Notes: a model not told the origin generated them from the sequence alone. A DNA stretch of 64,000 nucleotides from Prostheceraeus crozeri (GCA_907163375.1 CAJQUW010001148.1:186001-250000); one strand, 5' to 3'; counted from the stretch's first letter, positions 48,427 to 61,866 are shown. Made by a program: numbers and translations.

Positions 48427-48870
48427 ATCATTTCTATATATAGACTTTCCTGTGGACAGAGTTTCGGGACCATTTTCACTACCAACCTATAGCAGGCCTA
48501 TGCGTTTATCTTCACGTAATTAGAAGTAAACATAACTTTGATTTCGGAAACTAAGTTTAATAACTATGATATCGAATATCATTTCTATATATATAGACTT
48601 TCCTGTGGACAGAGTTTCGGGACCATTTTCACTACCAATCTAGCAGGCCTATGTGTTTATCTTCACGTAATTAGAAGTAAACATAACTTTGATTTCGGAA
48701 ACTAAGTTTAATAACTATGATATCGAATATCATTTCTATATATATAGACTTTCCTGTGGACAGAGTTTCGGGACCATTTTCACTACCAATCTAGCAGGCC
48801 TATGTGTTTATCTTCACGTAATTAGAAGTAAACATATCTTTGATTTCGGAAACTAAGTTTAATAGTTACG
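48427..48870. repeat. Three-copy tandem repeat, ~152-bp unit
   Basis: Units start near 48429, 48581 and 48732 (periods about 153 and 151 bp). Each has a short TA run, then CTTTCCTGTGGACAGAG, TTTCGGGACC, and a shared tail ending TTTAATAACTATGATATCGA (altered in the last unit). The copies are nearly identical, pointing to recent expansion. Confidence 0.9.
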
Positions 48871-51800
48871 ATACAGTAATCAAATATTGTAGGGGGTTGA
48901 TAAAAAATCATGCACTGATATGCACACGGGAATCAGCTGAGGTATCTAAGAAAATAATAATGGAAACTCGTGAGTTGAAATTTTAGGAATTCTAGTGCCC
49001 ATTCATGTAATTATTCAAAGAAAGCACGAATGATGCTAATCTATACGCTAACAATCCCTACATCTATAAAAAGTCAACCAAGTGAAAGTCGCAGCACCTT
49101 CCTATTGAAGATATTCCTTGATACGAACTGTCGCACAATACAGCAACCGCGAAAGTTTTGACAGACTACCCTAGTATGTTTGTTTTTTTCCGCAACTACT
49201 CAATTTTGCACGGATTTCAACAAAATTAGTGCCAAAATGATCAGGAGATACTGCTCTTCGAAATAAGCTGGTGTTCAAATGGATTTGAACATGTGACCTT
49301 TTTTCGACCCTGCATGACCCACCTCTAATATAAGTGTAGTGTTTATCAATGTTTAACTTGCGAACGTTAATTGTGACTTTCATTCCACTGGAAAGCGAAA
49401 TCCCTTGAATATGGATTATTGTTACAGACAGGATATAAGAGACATGCAAAATTTAAATTAAAACGCGGAACTTTTGAACCACACTGTTCTATAGTGAGCG
49501 TGATATTCTTACAGACCTTAGTCTACAGTATTTGTCATTACAGGACATTACATTTTAAAGTAGCGCATGTGGTATGAGCATAGATGGATCATTAAGTGGC
49601 TTTACACCAGTCAGTTTTCACTTAATATTTAAAACTGAAGTGAAACAGACACGAAAATCAAACTAACATGTACATCGAAGCTAAATTGAACTGCGGATCT
49701 TGTATAAGAGAGCACTATGTGCAGACTCGTCTGTTGAATGTGTTGCAGCTTTGAAACACATTTCTTGTAAGTAGTGATGCAGAAAATTGAATTTTGAAAA
49801 GGATACTATTTTCTTTTACTTTTATATAATAATTTAAAGATATTATTATATCATTATTCGCAATATAGCAAAAAGTAAATGAACACCTTGTTAACGATGC
49901 GCACATAATTCTGTGTTATGTTGATTTAAGTTCTATAAAATCTCGATGACAGCGGCAAATATACTTGATTGCTATCGATTCAAAATCATGCTCTTCAAAA
50001 TTGCTTCGATCCTTTCACCGTCAAATTCAGAAATGACCAAACTAACTGGTTAGTGTCAATATCTCCGCTCCTACAACTCTCATGGTGACCTGTTTTATTT
50101 AGATAGTTTATGCGCCCATACCCTGCTACAACATAGCACTGATAAAACCCATATTGATTTGCTCCTCGAAGTCGAGTATTGCTAGCTATATAAAGTGTAC
50201 AGGTGTACACTCTATATATCCGAATCAATCTCACATTTTAAAAGTATGATGGCTAATGGGGATGCTCAGCATGTGTGTGATGACTTGGAAAATATCCACG
50301 TCCACAATTTGCTACATTCTGAACAGCAGTTTCTTCTTGATGAGAGTCAGTCGTAGCAGTCTTCCGCAAGTTGTAAGCATTTTGAATTTTGATTTGCAAT
50401 TTAGCAATAAGAAAATCAAACTTTTTAGCACAAAATATGAAGATAATTTTTCTTCGTAATTTGTCGTGGAGGGGATGATATGCGGCTTTCAGTCTGGTGG
50501 TGATGCGCTGAACTGAGGAACTGATATCGAACAACTTGGTGTGAAGAAATTCGGTGTGAAAACGATAACTGTTCCCGAATTACTCCTGTGATGACTTCTC
50601 CGATTGTGAAATGTTCAATTTCGAATAACTTAATACATATACCTTCCTTGAGAATGGTGAAAGTAGCAGCTTTTAAACAATACGAACTCTGTACTTCATT
50701 TTTGTTTTCGTGATGAAAGTTTGTATCGAAGATTATATTTTTACTTCCGATAGACCTCATCAATATTTGGATTCGATGAACTCGTGGTAGGAATTATGAT
50801 GGTTTGTATATTGTATATGCAGGCCTGTTTGTTTAGATACGTATATTCAATTGCTGATATGCATTTCAAAACTTCAGATGTTATGCAAGAATGCTTGGTA
50901 TCGATAGAGATGCTTCCCTTTTTCTATTTGATAGCTAAAATATGCTTGATTCTCAGTTTCTCAACAGAACCACGGCTTTTCAGAACTCGCTATATGCAAT
51001 CAGCCCTTCATTTTTTTATTTTCTTCCTGTAGTCATTTACTTATCCATTATCTTTAAACTTTATTATAGAAGTATCTCCCAGTAGAGAGAGAGAGTGCAA
51101 GAAAAATCCCATTCATAAATGTTCAAAATATACTAGACGTTGATTTAAGGATGAATTAGAGGAATGTGCGACGAAATCGAAATTAAAAAATTATGATCAG
51201 GAAAATGTGAGATAAATAGACGACAGCGAGATGCATTATTTTAAACCTTGCATAGCATGCATGCCTTTTGTTGCGAGTCATGTGATCAAGTATATGGCTC
51301 TCAGATCGACAGACGTCTAGCAAGCTGACAGTCTTCATAGCTAAAAAGACAGGTTCATGAATTTATTACTTCGTGTCATGCAAATTTTTCTCTCGATTCT
51401 ACATATGCGTGCTCACACTAAGCACTATGTTAATTAACAGCAGCCCATTGTAGAACTGTCTCAAAGCTCGCAGAATTAGAAAACTACTGATAAAATTGAT
51501 TGTGGCGCTAAGTGGAAGAGTGACCTTTGAGCGTAAGCCTAATTACATAGATACTATGCGCATTTTTAAACTTACGTCTACGTTGAAGACGACTATTTTG
51601 ACCGAAAAGCAAAAAAAATCCGCAATAATACTTGACTCTTTCTTGCAGTAAAGAGAAGATAAATATTTTCAAGCAATAGAAATAAATCATGCAGACCTCT
51701 TTGTCAATGCTATGCATTGAAAAAAGTTTTATCCATCATCAAGTCGACTATCAAGAAGCTACGTGTTGATCACTCTTCAAGTAAGGTATCTGTAAATCTT

Positions 51801-53771
51801 ATTATCTATCAGATGGCATTATTATCTTACATGCGCAGTAGCTATTCAAAATGTCCACATAAAAAGAAAGTTTGAGGTAATGCATATAAAAAGAAAATTC
51901 TTCCACACCATCATCATAAAACTAGAATAAAATATAACCCGTCGAATATTTTTTAGAACTCTGGTTGAATACTTTCATTAAGTTTGTCTTCGGCAATACT
52001 AGATTCTTGCTGTTGCAATGAATATCAAGTAATCAATATCAATATGCAAAGTATATTGTTGCAAGGATTTAAAGGAAGGTATATGAACATGATGTGAAAG
52101 ATATCTCGCTAGTTCTCTTGTTAAAATCATGTAAAAAATACCTTGACCACGCATTATAAAAGAATTAGAAAATCTGGGAATAGGCCAAGTATTTTCTATC
52201 AAAATAAACACTTGGCATGTTCCCAGATTTTCTAATTCTCTTGTTAAAGGTGAACAATGAGTTCCCTGAAGCGCAATACGCTGATTAATGAAATGTGAAT
52301 TGATGGTACTTACTGATAATTATCGCAGAAATTTTGAGCTGAGGGAATTTATTATCTATCAACTGTTACCGCGATGGCGCAGTGATAAGGCCCAATCATT
52401 GAAACCAGCCTGTAACTTCTGGCAAAAATATTCTGCTGTTTTCATAGACTTAATCAGAAATTCCTTCAGAAGCAACATCTTTCGGCAGCATCTCTATGCA
52501 TTATTTGATTTACTTTGATGATTTTATGCGGGCGGTCCTGGCCGGTATTATTTAAATTGCTTTTCTTTTAATCTTTTAAAAGTAAAAACCTGTTTACCCT
52601 GTTATAACCATGTAAAACTTCAAACGGTTGTACTCGTGTAAATCACGCTTTAATGAAATTAATTGGAAAGCGTAACAAGAAGTTCATCAGTTTTATGTTC
52701 GGCTCATTTTGGGCTTTGTATCACACAATCTTTTCCTACTTAAATCTATGTTGGAGTTATCTGCCTCTTTGGAAAATTGCTGCAATAATTGTATCTGAAT
52801 CTAAAGGAAATTGCATCTGAAAAATCCTTCTCAATATTAGACACATTTTATATGAACTTCTTTGCGACTGTTTACTAAGTGCAGTCGGAAAACTAAGGTT
52901 TATACGTGCACCAGTGCACCGAAATAATAAGTGCATGATATGGAGTTCGTTACTTTCAGCATATGCATTTCAGATACAACTAATTTCGGCAATATTTTCG
53001 CATCATGGGAAAGCCGTTTGAAGCCAAGTATTGCCGCAATGTTCATCTTGCATAGGGATTTGTAGGAATTTCAATTGTTTGGAAATCGTTTATTTCGTGA
53101 TATTCTTCAGGTATTGTGGTTTTGCATCATTTATTTTCTTCTAGCGCAGTCCTATGGCTTATGTACATGGTTTATATCTTATGGACTAGATACCTTTATG
53201 GCTTCTGCTTTTTTTTGAAGAATCTAATAAAAGAGTTGTCGCAGCGATGCATGGGTTTAGCAAGATGAGAGTCTGCTGCAAGTATCGACAGAATGTAGCT
53301 TAAGATGGACCTGCATATAATTGACCAGGTACGAGTACCTGGATAGTTTACCATTTGTATTATGACAATTCAGGTTCAAACTGCCAAGGAAAGGAAATTT
53401 TGGTCTCGAAGTGATATTAAGTAAAATATAGTAAACTTCTTAAAGTAAACCGTGACGGGCCTTCGGCGTCCTGCATCCTCTGAGGTCGATAGTATAGCAG
53501 CTGTCTGCAGCCAATGTGTGAAGGTTTATAAATAATCATGAGTGATATTAATAAGTGTGTTGCTTGTACTATGTGAGATGATCGAAATGGCACTTCACAC
53601 TGTAGAAAGGTAATTCGTGCTTCCTTTTGATTGCAGGCTTAAGCTGTATAAATGTTTTTTGCTTCACTGAATGTTGTCTTGAGTGTTCGACCCATCCAAT
53701 ATTAGTGTTCGAGACCAAATTCTTTCCCCGGGAGTTTGGACATGAATTGTCTTAATGCAAATGGACCTACA
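48871..53771. other. Probable intron, nothing recognised apart from one hairpin
   Basis: No gene or known element was seen. At 52161-52190 and 52209-52239 there is a 30-bp near-perfect hairpin (AGAATTAGAAAATCTGGGAA and its complement) with an 18-bp loop, perhaps a tiny foldback element. Confidence 0.5.
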
Positions 53772-55291
53772 TAATTATGAGGGTGGCCGCACATACCCGA
53801 ATATACCTGAATTTTGAAAATTTCGACAAATAAAACCGAATTTCAAAATTTTTGGGAAATATAGCCGACTTTTGAAATGGAATGTTTTATGTATCTTGTG
53901 TGGTATCGTTTTTATTTTTCAAAAATCAAAATAGTTTTATTTCAGTTTTTACAACTTGTGATTTGAGATAATAATGATGATTTTCATGATTTAGCAAAAT
54001 AGACTTCTCATGAAATTTTCGTTATTAGACTATACATGGGTGAGAGATCGAGACGAGAAATGGTTCGAGAATTCTCGATTTTTTCGAGACAAGAAAGAGT
54101 TTCTGATTTCTCCAGCTTTTCGAGAATTGGCTTGAGATTTCTCGAATTCTTCAAAAGTGCATTTTCATCAGCTGTTCCTTCGGTAAATGCTGTGTTGTGG
54201 TTTTAATGATCTGAGCGAGCAATGAAAAACTACTGCACTTTCAAAATCTGGTATGTGACCTGAATTAACTAAGCTGTGAAATTTCGATGATTGCGTACAC
54301 TCATTGACGATTGTATCTCTTTCTCTGAGTTACCTCTTTAACGTCACTTCGCTGTCAATCCTTTTTTTACATCGAGTTAGCCAAGCTCATGGTTTGTATA
54401 CGTATAATAATAATTGTATCTATCGTCAGAGAAGTTTGAACAATAGCGACACATATTTACTTTTGTTTAGACTTCCCTGCAGATGTGTGGAAGGCTGTTA
54501 AACCTTATTCATCAGGCAGAGTAGGCCTACTCACAGAGAAAATCTCTTCGTGCCTTTTTTGGGTCTAGAGCGGGAACACTGATGGTCCAGAGGGGCAAGA
54601 ATGTCATTTTATCGTTGGACGTGGTGCAAATTCAAGTTCAAATTCTGACGAAGCAGAATATAAACACCATTTCAGACGTGTACAGCAGGAAACATTGCGT
54701 TGTGAGGAGTCGAACGATGTGAATAATATTTCCAATCAAAGATCACTTAACTTCAGCATTCGAAGACACGGTAATCATATGACACTCGCGGTGAACTCTA
54801 TCGCTGTCATACGCACTAACCATGTTTTAACTTCAATGTCCTACGAATATTTCAACTGTAATTCTCTCTATTTATTTACTTAAAGAAAAGATACTTTTGA
54901 CTTTTTAAACAAATTATATAGGTAGAATAGTATTTAGATTCATGAGGATTATAATAGTATTAAGCATATAAAAGATAAAAGTAATGCAAGCTCCTTTATC
55001 CGGAAAATATACAGTGCAATCTTTAGTTTTCAAGCAATGATAAGAAAAAGTCAGTATGAAAACGATGCAGGCCTAAGCTTATGTCAGCATATTATAGGCG
55101 CACCCAGGGGGGGTCAACGAGCTCGAGCCCATCCCAAAATGTTCGGGAAGTTGATGACATTTTTATGTTCTAAAGTAATCAAGCTTAGATTAATCGTATG
55201 CTACTCTGTCTACTTCTGATTTTATTGTGTCATTAGTGAACCTAGAGAGGCTCAGTGCCATTCTTCTGACAGTTACTCGATCTTAAGTTCT

Positions 55292-55753
55292 AAGTTCCTG
55301 TTGATGACCTCATTAAAAATAGTCAAATAATTTGTATGCATATTTTTGTAGAATTTTATTTCACGTTTTAGCTTAAGGAACTAACATTAATTCTCTTACA
55401 CACCTGGTAGATTTTAGATAACGTAATCCCGCTGTGTTAGCTAGATCTGGTATTTTGATTGGAAACAGACCTGTCCTCTTATCATCTGAATGGGCAGACT
55501 GTTAAATAGGATCTTTTCAATATATAAATGATAAACATAATTTTGAACAGAACGACTTACTCGCCAATTCATTACACATGAGGAGAGGAGAAGCGTTGTT
55601 TGTCCTTCTAGTAAGCATTTTTTAAATTTTTAGACGTTGTAGGATATAAAAATTTTCTTTTAAATCATATTTTGTACCTATTGAAAATTAACTAGTCATT
55701 AGCTTGTTTTTTTTTTAATTTTGTTACCTTGACGCACTTTGCTACGTTGAATT
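55292..55753. repeat. 462-bp direct repeat, copy 1 (copy 2 at 56006-56467)
   Basis: It is almost identical to 56006-56467 (offset 714 bp). The 252 bp between the copies end in CTTGGTCGGG...CCTGACCAAG, a 10-bp stem around a GAAACG-containing loop (55950-56008), like a PLE/hammerhead relic. The duplication is young relative to the host element. Confidence 0.9.
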
Positions 55754-56005
55754 GTTTTTACAGCACGTCTTGAGTTGAAGGTGGACTATGTCCCCGACTC
55801 TTGACCTCTACTGGCAGGACTCTGTCCTTCTTGCAAATGCCTGAGGTACATTTCAGTCAATAGTGACTCTATTTTTTTTGATAGATGCTAATCTTTCCCT
55901 ATTATAGATATAACTTTTGAGGCTGTGCATCTTAAATGTACAGGACCGCGCTTGGTCGGGTTTGAGCGTCCAGGATGAAGCGGTCGAAACGCGATCGTCC
56001 TGACC

Positions 56006-56467
56006 AAGTTCCTGTTGATGACCTCATTAAAAATAGTCAAATAATTTGTATGCATATTTTTGTAGAATTTTATTTCACGTTTTAGCTTAAGGAACTAACA
56101 TTAATTCTCTTACACACCTGGTAGATTTTAGATAACGTAATCCCGCTGTGTTAGCTAGATCTGGTATTTTGATTGGAAACAGACCTGTCCTCTTATCATC
56201 TGAATGGGCAGACTGTTAAATAGGATCTTTTCAATATATAAATGATAAACATAATTTTGAACAGAACGACTTACTCGCCAATTCATTACACATGAGGAGA
56301 GGAGAAGCGTTGTTTGTCCTTCTAGTAAGCATTTTTTAAATTTTTAGACATTTTAGGATATAAAAATTTTCTTTTAAATCATATTTTGTACCTATTGAAA
56401 ATTAACTAGTCATTAGCTTGTTTTTTTTTTAATTTTGTTACCTTGACGCACTTTGCTACGTTGAATT
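56006..56467. repeat. 462-bp direct repeat, copy 2
   Basis: Second copy. It runs directly into the hAT transposase fragment, which starts immediately after 56467. The original junction of UTR or intron and coding exon therefore belongs to this copy. Confidence 0.9.
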
Positions 56468-57205
56468 AGCAAAACTCATCATTGAATGTTGTTTCTGCGG
56501 TTCAACTCGTCGATGATGCGCGAGAGCAGATACGTTCTTTGCGGGCGAATGAATCAGAACTGGAATCGGCTGTGAATAATGCGGCCTCGCCTAACACAAA
56601 GGCAAAAACATCGTTCTACTGTTCCCGATGAATCAACGTATCTGTACAAAATGACACCGATCTTCTTGCCTTGCGTAGATCATTTGCTGTCTCAACTTGA
56701 TGACAGATTTCGTGATGGCCGCAAAGCTGCATTCGTCTTTCAGCGTATTCTTCCCAAATGTATAGCAAATTTCCATTTCGATTATCTGAAAGATGCTCTT
56801 ACATTTTATTCTGTTGATACGTTGGATGAAAATACAAACGTTCTTCGAGCGGAGTTACTCAGTACATGCGTTGGAGAAGCAAATGGGAAATAGTGAGCGA
56901 TATTCCATCAACTGTGGTTGAAACGTTGAATAAATGTAATGCCGACATATTTTTGAATATGTCTGTTATGCTCCACCTACGCGAAATTAGCGATTTCCAG
57001 CGCATCTGTGGAGCACAACTTCTCCACTTTGAGGAAAATAAAAAATCATTTCAGAAATTCTATGACATCCACGAGGGTATCATTTTCTGACGAATTTGGC
57101 AATAAATCGAGACATTGCAAATCATCTTCAAGTGGAAAATATAGTGAATATGAAGTCCAACAAAAAGCGAAGACTGAATTTGAACATATATACTCACTCA
57201 CATAA
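56468..57205 (+). pseudogene. hAT transposase C-terminal region (ZMYM1/52-kDa-repressor type)
   Basis: Pieces in shifting frames: 'VVSAVQLVDDAREQIRSLRA', then 'RPRLTQRQKHRSTVPDE' and 'IFLPCVDHLLSQLDDRFRDG' (56582-56726). 'VVETLNKCNADIFLNMSVML' (56917-56976) is followed by 'EHNFSTLRKIKNHFRNSMTS' (57011-57070), the hAT dimerisation signature. At least three frame changes separate them and the N-terminal part is missing or unrecognised. hAT enzymes cut and paste with 8-bp duplications, which fits the flanks of the enclosing element. Confidence 0.82.
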
Positions 57206-57421
57206 ATAATGAAACCAACTATCATTGACTTGAATGGAAGTTTGTTTCATTTTTTTCTATGGTTTGAGATGATATCTCGCTTTCTATGTATCACCATTGA
57301 ACTCCATATGATAAGGGAAATGATATAGGACCATCAAATTTCAAAATTTGATATTGATCACAGTAACAGCTACAAGTTGAACAGAATCACCACCTACTGC
57401 TGACCAGATTTGACTTATGAA

Positions 57422-58433
57422 ATGGCGCACGATAACTTTACCAGAGGAATGGCAATTGGGATGATGCGTTGTGGGCAAAGTTCTACAACTGTTGCGAAAG
57501 AATTGAAAATTTCAAGGGTCGTTGTATGGAGGTGGTGGTGTCGTTGGAAAGCAGAAGGAAATGTGGAAAAGAAGAAAGGATTAGGAAGACCAAGGGTATC
57601 ATCCAAGCGGACAGATGCACGCTTGGTTTTAGCTGCTAAAAGAAACATTTGTGTCCGTCCCGAAGCTAATTGTGTACTGGAAGGTTGTTGGGAACGTTAC
57701 CTGTAGCGTTCGAAATGCATATAAAAGATTGCGAGAAGCTGGTATACAGTCTCGACGACCCGCTGTGAGAATTCCGCTGAGCCTGGAACATCGAAGGAGA
57801 CGAGTGACGTGGTGTCAAGGTCATCAGTCGTGGAGTGACAGTCGGTGGGAACGTGTGCTCTGGACTGATGAATCGAGGTTTACTCTCGATTTCAACGATG
57901 GTCGGATCCGTGTTCATCGCTTGCTAAGTGAACGATTTGCTCCATGTTGCGTCAAAGAACACGACCGGTACGGCGGCGGTAGTGTCATGGTTTGGGCCGG
58001 TATCTGTCACAATGGAAAAACACCAGCAATCGTAGTGAAAGGAACATTGACAGGACAGCGATATGCCGACGAGATCGTGACACCGGTCGTGGTTCCAGCA
58101 GTGACATCGAATCAATTGATTTTTCAGGATGACAACGCAAGGCTCCATCGCGCTTCAGTGGTCTCTGACAGGATACCAAGCAGTGGAATCCCAACCTTGG
58201 AATGGCCCTCACGTTCTCCCGACCTCTCCCCCATCGAGCACTGCTGGGATGAACTTGGTCGCAGAGTGAGGGAGAGGTACAACCACCCACCAGTGTCTTT
58301 GAAGATGTTGGCCGACAGACTGATTGAGCAGTGGAACCTCTTAGACCTGGCATTCATCCAGCGACTGTGCTCATCCATGCCCTCACGCATTGATGCCTGT
58401 TTGGATGCTCGCGGTGGTCACACCCGTTTCTAA
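57422..58433 (+). pseudogene. Tc1-type transposase (DD34E), one frame change
   Basis: Start chosen at ATG 57422. The N-terminal helix-turn-helix region is 'GMMRCGQSSTTVAKELKISR' and 'VVWRWWCRWKAEGNVEKKKG' with 'LGRPRVSSKRTDARLVLAAK'. A frame change near 57660-57700 follows. After it come 'SVRNAYKRLREAGIQSRRPA', the first Asp in 'LWTDESRF' (57865), 'GGGSVMVWAGI', the second Asp in 'FQDDNARLH', and the Glu in 'RSPDLSPIEHCWDELGRRV'. Exactly 34 residues lie between the last two, giving DD34E. It ends 'ARGGHTRF' with stop TAA. It lies inside the hAT element, after that element's transposase. TIRs were not clearly defined (AATTTGATA words near 57345 and 58470 are candidates). One break only, so it is relatively young. 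Confidence 0.9.
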
Positions 58434-59628
58434 CTTAAGTTGATAAAATCATGAGTATCAAATTAAATGTTTTTGAGTAAAGCATTCGAGTTCTCCTTTT
58501 ACAAACAACAAACAAACGTACAGTACAACCAAGTTTAAGTCATGAGTATTCATATCAGGACTTGTTTCATTCTTTTTGTCACTGAGTATATAATTCTGAT
58601 ACTTTCTTAAAATGTTTAAATCGTCATCGATAGTGCTAGTTCTCAATGCTTAATATGTAAAGTGACAGTATAACTAGAAGTAAGCTTAGTAGAAGAAATA
58701 CATGTATGTCTAGTATTGCAAGATGTTTATTTCAAAATCAGAACTACTGTAAATTATAGTTACAAATAATACAGTAGTAAATTATAGTAGCAGCTATCAA
58801 TATGAAGTATAGAGGGGTAACTTTCATCAATAAAAAAATAGATACTCGCTAAAGCTCGTGATCTATGCAGAATACTCATGTTTTGAAACTATGAAAATGA
58901 ATCTCCATGCACCACATTTGTCTATGGTACAACTACTTCTCATCCTTTTATGTCCTATGAAAGAAAAACTAATAACTATTGTACAAATGCATGCAAGCTG
59001 ATAACTGTAGAGAATGATGTGTCAAAGTGTTTCGAACGTGCGGTGAACATTCTTTGGACACTTCTCCGCTGATTTTTCAGAACATTTATGTAAAGCCTAT
59101 ACAAACCTTTATGCTTAGGTTTTATATTAATCAGGATATTTTCATAGAACTCTCTATGTCTAGGCTTTATATTTTTCATGTAGGCGTGATATTTTCATGC
59201 ATAAAATGCAAATAGGCCAAATAATTGATAGTGATTACGAAATTGGACATTCCTTCAAAGGCGTAATTTGGGCAGTTTTTATGTTCATTTAAACTTAAAA
59301 ATAAAAATATCGAGAAATTTTCTAGAATTTTCGAGAAAATGAAATTTCTTGAGAATAACATGTGAAATTCACGATCGAGACAAGAAATCAGAATTCTCGA
59401 GTCTCACCCATGTATGTAATAGACTATTTCTGTTTTTCGCACAGCCTTAATTCTTCATCATATTTTCCTGATATATAACATATTATGATATCAGAGCATT
59501 GATTAACGAGTGGAAAATTGGCGATGAATTGTACCGATGTGTTCTCTTTACTACTAACCTGGGAATCTTAGGCACCAAAAATATACCGGAATTTTGTTTT
59601 CGGAGCCGTGCGGCCACCCTGAATTATG

Positions 59629-60059
59629 CTCGTATTTCTTATTCTTGAAAACGACGAGAATTTTCTCCTTGCGCATGTTTGAAGTTCCCCATTAGCTTGA
59701 TTGCAAAGGCAAAAGCAACTCAATTAAGACGAGCTCTTTCAGATGGTCACCGATCACCATAAGCGTGGTCATTGACAATTCATTGACAGGCATCACGAGG
59801 CTTGACAATGCTGCATTCTTCTTAATGGTCATGGTCATCGGTGTTCCTACAACCTCCGATGTTTATCGCTCAGCGATATTTCGGCAAAATCCTTCGATGT
59901 GCGATAATATCTATATTTTCAGCAATGTTTTTAACTTTTGTTGTGGTTTTGGGATTTTTTAATGAATTTCATTTGAATCAGGTCGCTATCATATAAAACT
60001 AATGAATGTTACGTGAATTTTACTGAGTGTATTACATAATTAAAACGAGTGAGCGATGG
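59629..60059. other. Probable intron, nothing recognised
   Basis: Short AT-rich stretch between two hAT relics without recognisable content. Confidence 0.5.
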
Positions 60060-60850
60060 TGTCGCCACTGCCAGAATAACGCTTGGAGATTGAACAAGTT
60101 CAGTTTCTTGACATATCCAATAGTAGGAAACTGGTCGAGGATTGTGTGCTCGATATGGCCAAGCGCTTGCCGAATGTCATCAATGAACATGATGTGCCCG
60201 AACTTGAGACTGAGGTGCGTCTTTTTAATCTTCTGGCAGATGATGAGAGGTCAGTAGACGGTGGGAAATCAATAGCAATGTTGTGGCATCATGTTCGTTG
60301 TATGAAACGCACCAATGACAGCGAGATCCGTTTTCCACTCCTCGGGCGGCTGTCTGCTGCATGTTCTGCTCTCTTTCATGGAAATGCGGACATGCGTCGT
60401 AGAACGCATGTTCGGCAAAGTACATTACATCATCAATAATGTGAAGCGTAGCCGTTTATCTCGTTGCAAAGACGTCATTCGTCGACTGGTAAGTGTGAAC
60501 GCATATGAACTCCCACGGACTAAGTGCCGCATCTTTTCCAGTTAGTAATGAAGTTCTATGCCTTAGTTTGAAAGCCAGAGAAGAATATCATGCACACATG
60601 AAGAAAGTTTCTGATGTTCAAAAGCAAAAAGAGAACGAGCGGGTGGCACAGGAAGAGCAGAAACGTATGAGTAAAGCCATCGAAGCAGATAAGCAAAGGA
60701 AGAAGTATCTCTGACAGCACATTACCACGACAAGAAAAATGGAGAACACGAGAAGAATTTGAATGACGCAGCCACGAAAAGAACGGAGGCAGAGATGGCA
60801 CTTGACACAAGCTACTGCTGCTTGAACAGATCTGACTGCAGAAGCTACAA
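60060..60850 (+). pseudogene. Second hAT-like transposase relic (C-terminal part)
   Basis: The frame from 60083 shows 'VNEHDVPELETEVRLFNLLA'-like sequence (reads INEHDVPELETEVRLFNLLA), then 'RFPLLGRLSAACSALFHGNA' (60331-60390). The next frame continues with 'VVERMFGKVHYIINNVKRSR'. Together these match the RFPxLxxLxxxxxxxPHxNADxERxFSxV signature of hAT-like dimerisation regions. A charged coiled tail 'KVSDVQKQKENERVAQEEQK' ends at 60711. Frame changes show decay. It lies outside the element at 53780-59620 and belongs to a different hAT family. Confidence 0.65.
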
Positions 60851-61592
60851 GCTTAGTTGATCAAATGAATCGGATCAAACGTGAGGCGACTGAGAGAGCT
60901 ATAGTAGTATTAGTGGTGTAGTAGTAAAGTGTTTTATTCCAATAATAAATATCATGATATAATGTTGCGACTTCGTGTCGACATAAGTTACATGAATGAT
61001 CAACCTCAACTTCATGACACATCAATAAAGATATTATGTTCAGGTCGGATAGTGCTCGTGGAAGACAAATGTAAGCATCTTCAATGAAGTAAAATAAAAA
61101 TATAAATATAAAATGGAAGAAGTACATTTAGTAATCACTTTATAGAGATGAATTGTGTATGACAGTAATGAAAGGAACGAAAGATTTAGCTCTGTGATAA
61201 GTACGCGAGAGGAAAACCTCGAGATGACCAGACTACCTCAGCTGTCAGTTGACGTTAAATCATCATGACTTTGCGTGTTGTTTACACGAGAACAATTTTT
61301 TGAACTTTTTTTCTTAGTGTGCATCGACTTTTCGTCCGTTTGCGTTAAATCGAAAATACTGTCTTCATAGACATATAGTATTCGTGCAGCTACTTGTCGT
61401 CTTCACCCGTAACACAATATTTTCATAGCTTACATGCGCTTATGAAAATGGAGGTTCGGAAGCAATATGCCACGTATATCATATTTGTTTTATAGTTTTA
61501 ACTTTTTTTATTTTATAGATTTCATGATATCATTCGTTGTTTTCTTTGCCCAGTGGATTGTATGTACACATAGATGCGTTCTATTAATAATA
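60851..61592. other. Probable intron, nothing recognised
   Basis: AT-rich sequence leading into the PLE palindrome. No feature could be supported. Confidence 0.5.
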
Positions 61593-61866
61593 AATGCATC
61601 GAAAGTAGCCGATGCTGTTATTATTATTTTATTTCCCAAATTTTCGCCTACACAGGCCGCGTCAGGGGATAAAAGGATTTTATGTTTACAAATATCAAAC
61701 GATTTTGAAAAATATTGTTAGTAAGATATTAAGGTTTCAGTAAGTAAATAAAATCCATAGAAGTATTGATAGTATATGAAGTGCATAGATGTAATAATTA
61801 CATAGATGTCATAGATGTAAAAATTATTCATGTAGGTTGTAAGTATAGAAAATGTTATCTAATAAT

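Larger units (their letters stand above)
54033..59414 (+). mobile_element. hAT element with TCTCGA-rich ends, decayed
   Basis: The ends are inverted: TACATGGGTGAGAG... and ...CTCACCCATGTA. Clusters of TTCTCGAGA-like words lie in both subterminal regions (54040-54150 and 59295-59400). Flanks TTAGACTA (54025-54032) and ATAGACTA (59419-59426) agree at seven of eight bases, with four extra bases (TGTA) on the right. It contains a decayed hAT transposase, the 462-bp direct repeat and a Tc1 element. It is broken. Confidence 0.72.
53780..59620. mobile_element. hAT-type MITE (about 450 bp) split by a larger element
   Basis: The left end AGGGTGGCCGCAC and right end GTGCGGCCACCCT are inverted. The flanks TAATTATG (53772-53779) and GAATTATG (59621-59628) agree at seven of eight bases, an 8-bp hAT-type duplication. 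Only 53780-54032 and 59419-59620 belong to it. The rest is the nested element below. Confidence 0.75.

Noticed and set aside
58976-59215. Repeated 'KNIKPRHREFYENILINIKP' frame on the - strand
   Set aside because: A short degenerate internal repeat in AT-rich DNA, with no start context or family similarity.
59220-59290. Final AP3M exon (a YExGxxFKGV-like frame)
   Set aside because: The surrounding residues and frame do not match KYKPFKGVKY, and no matching C-terminus or stop follows.
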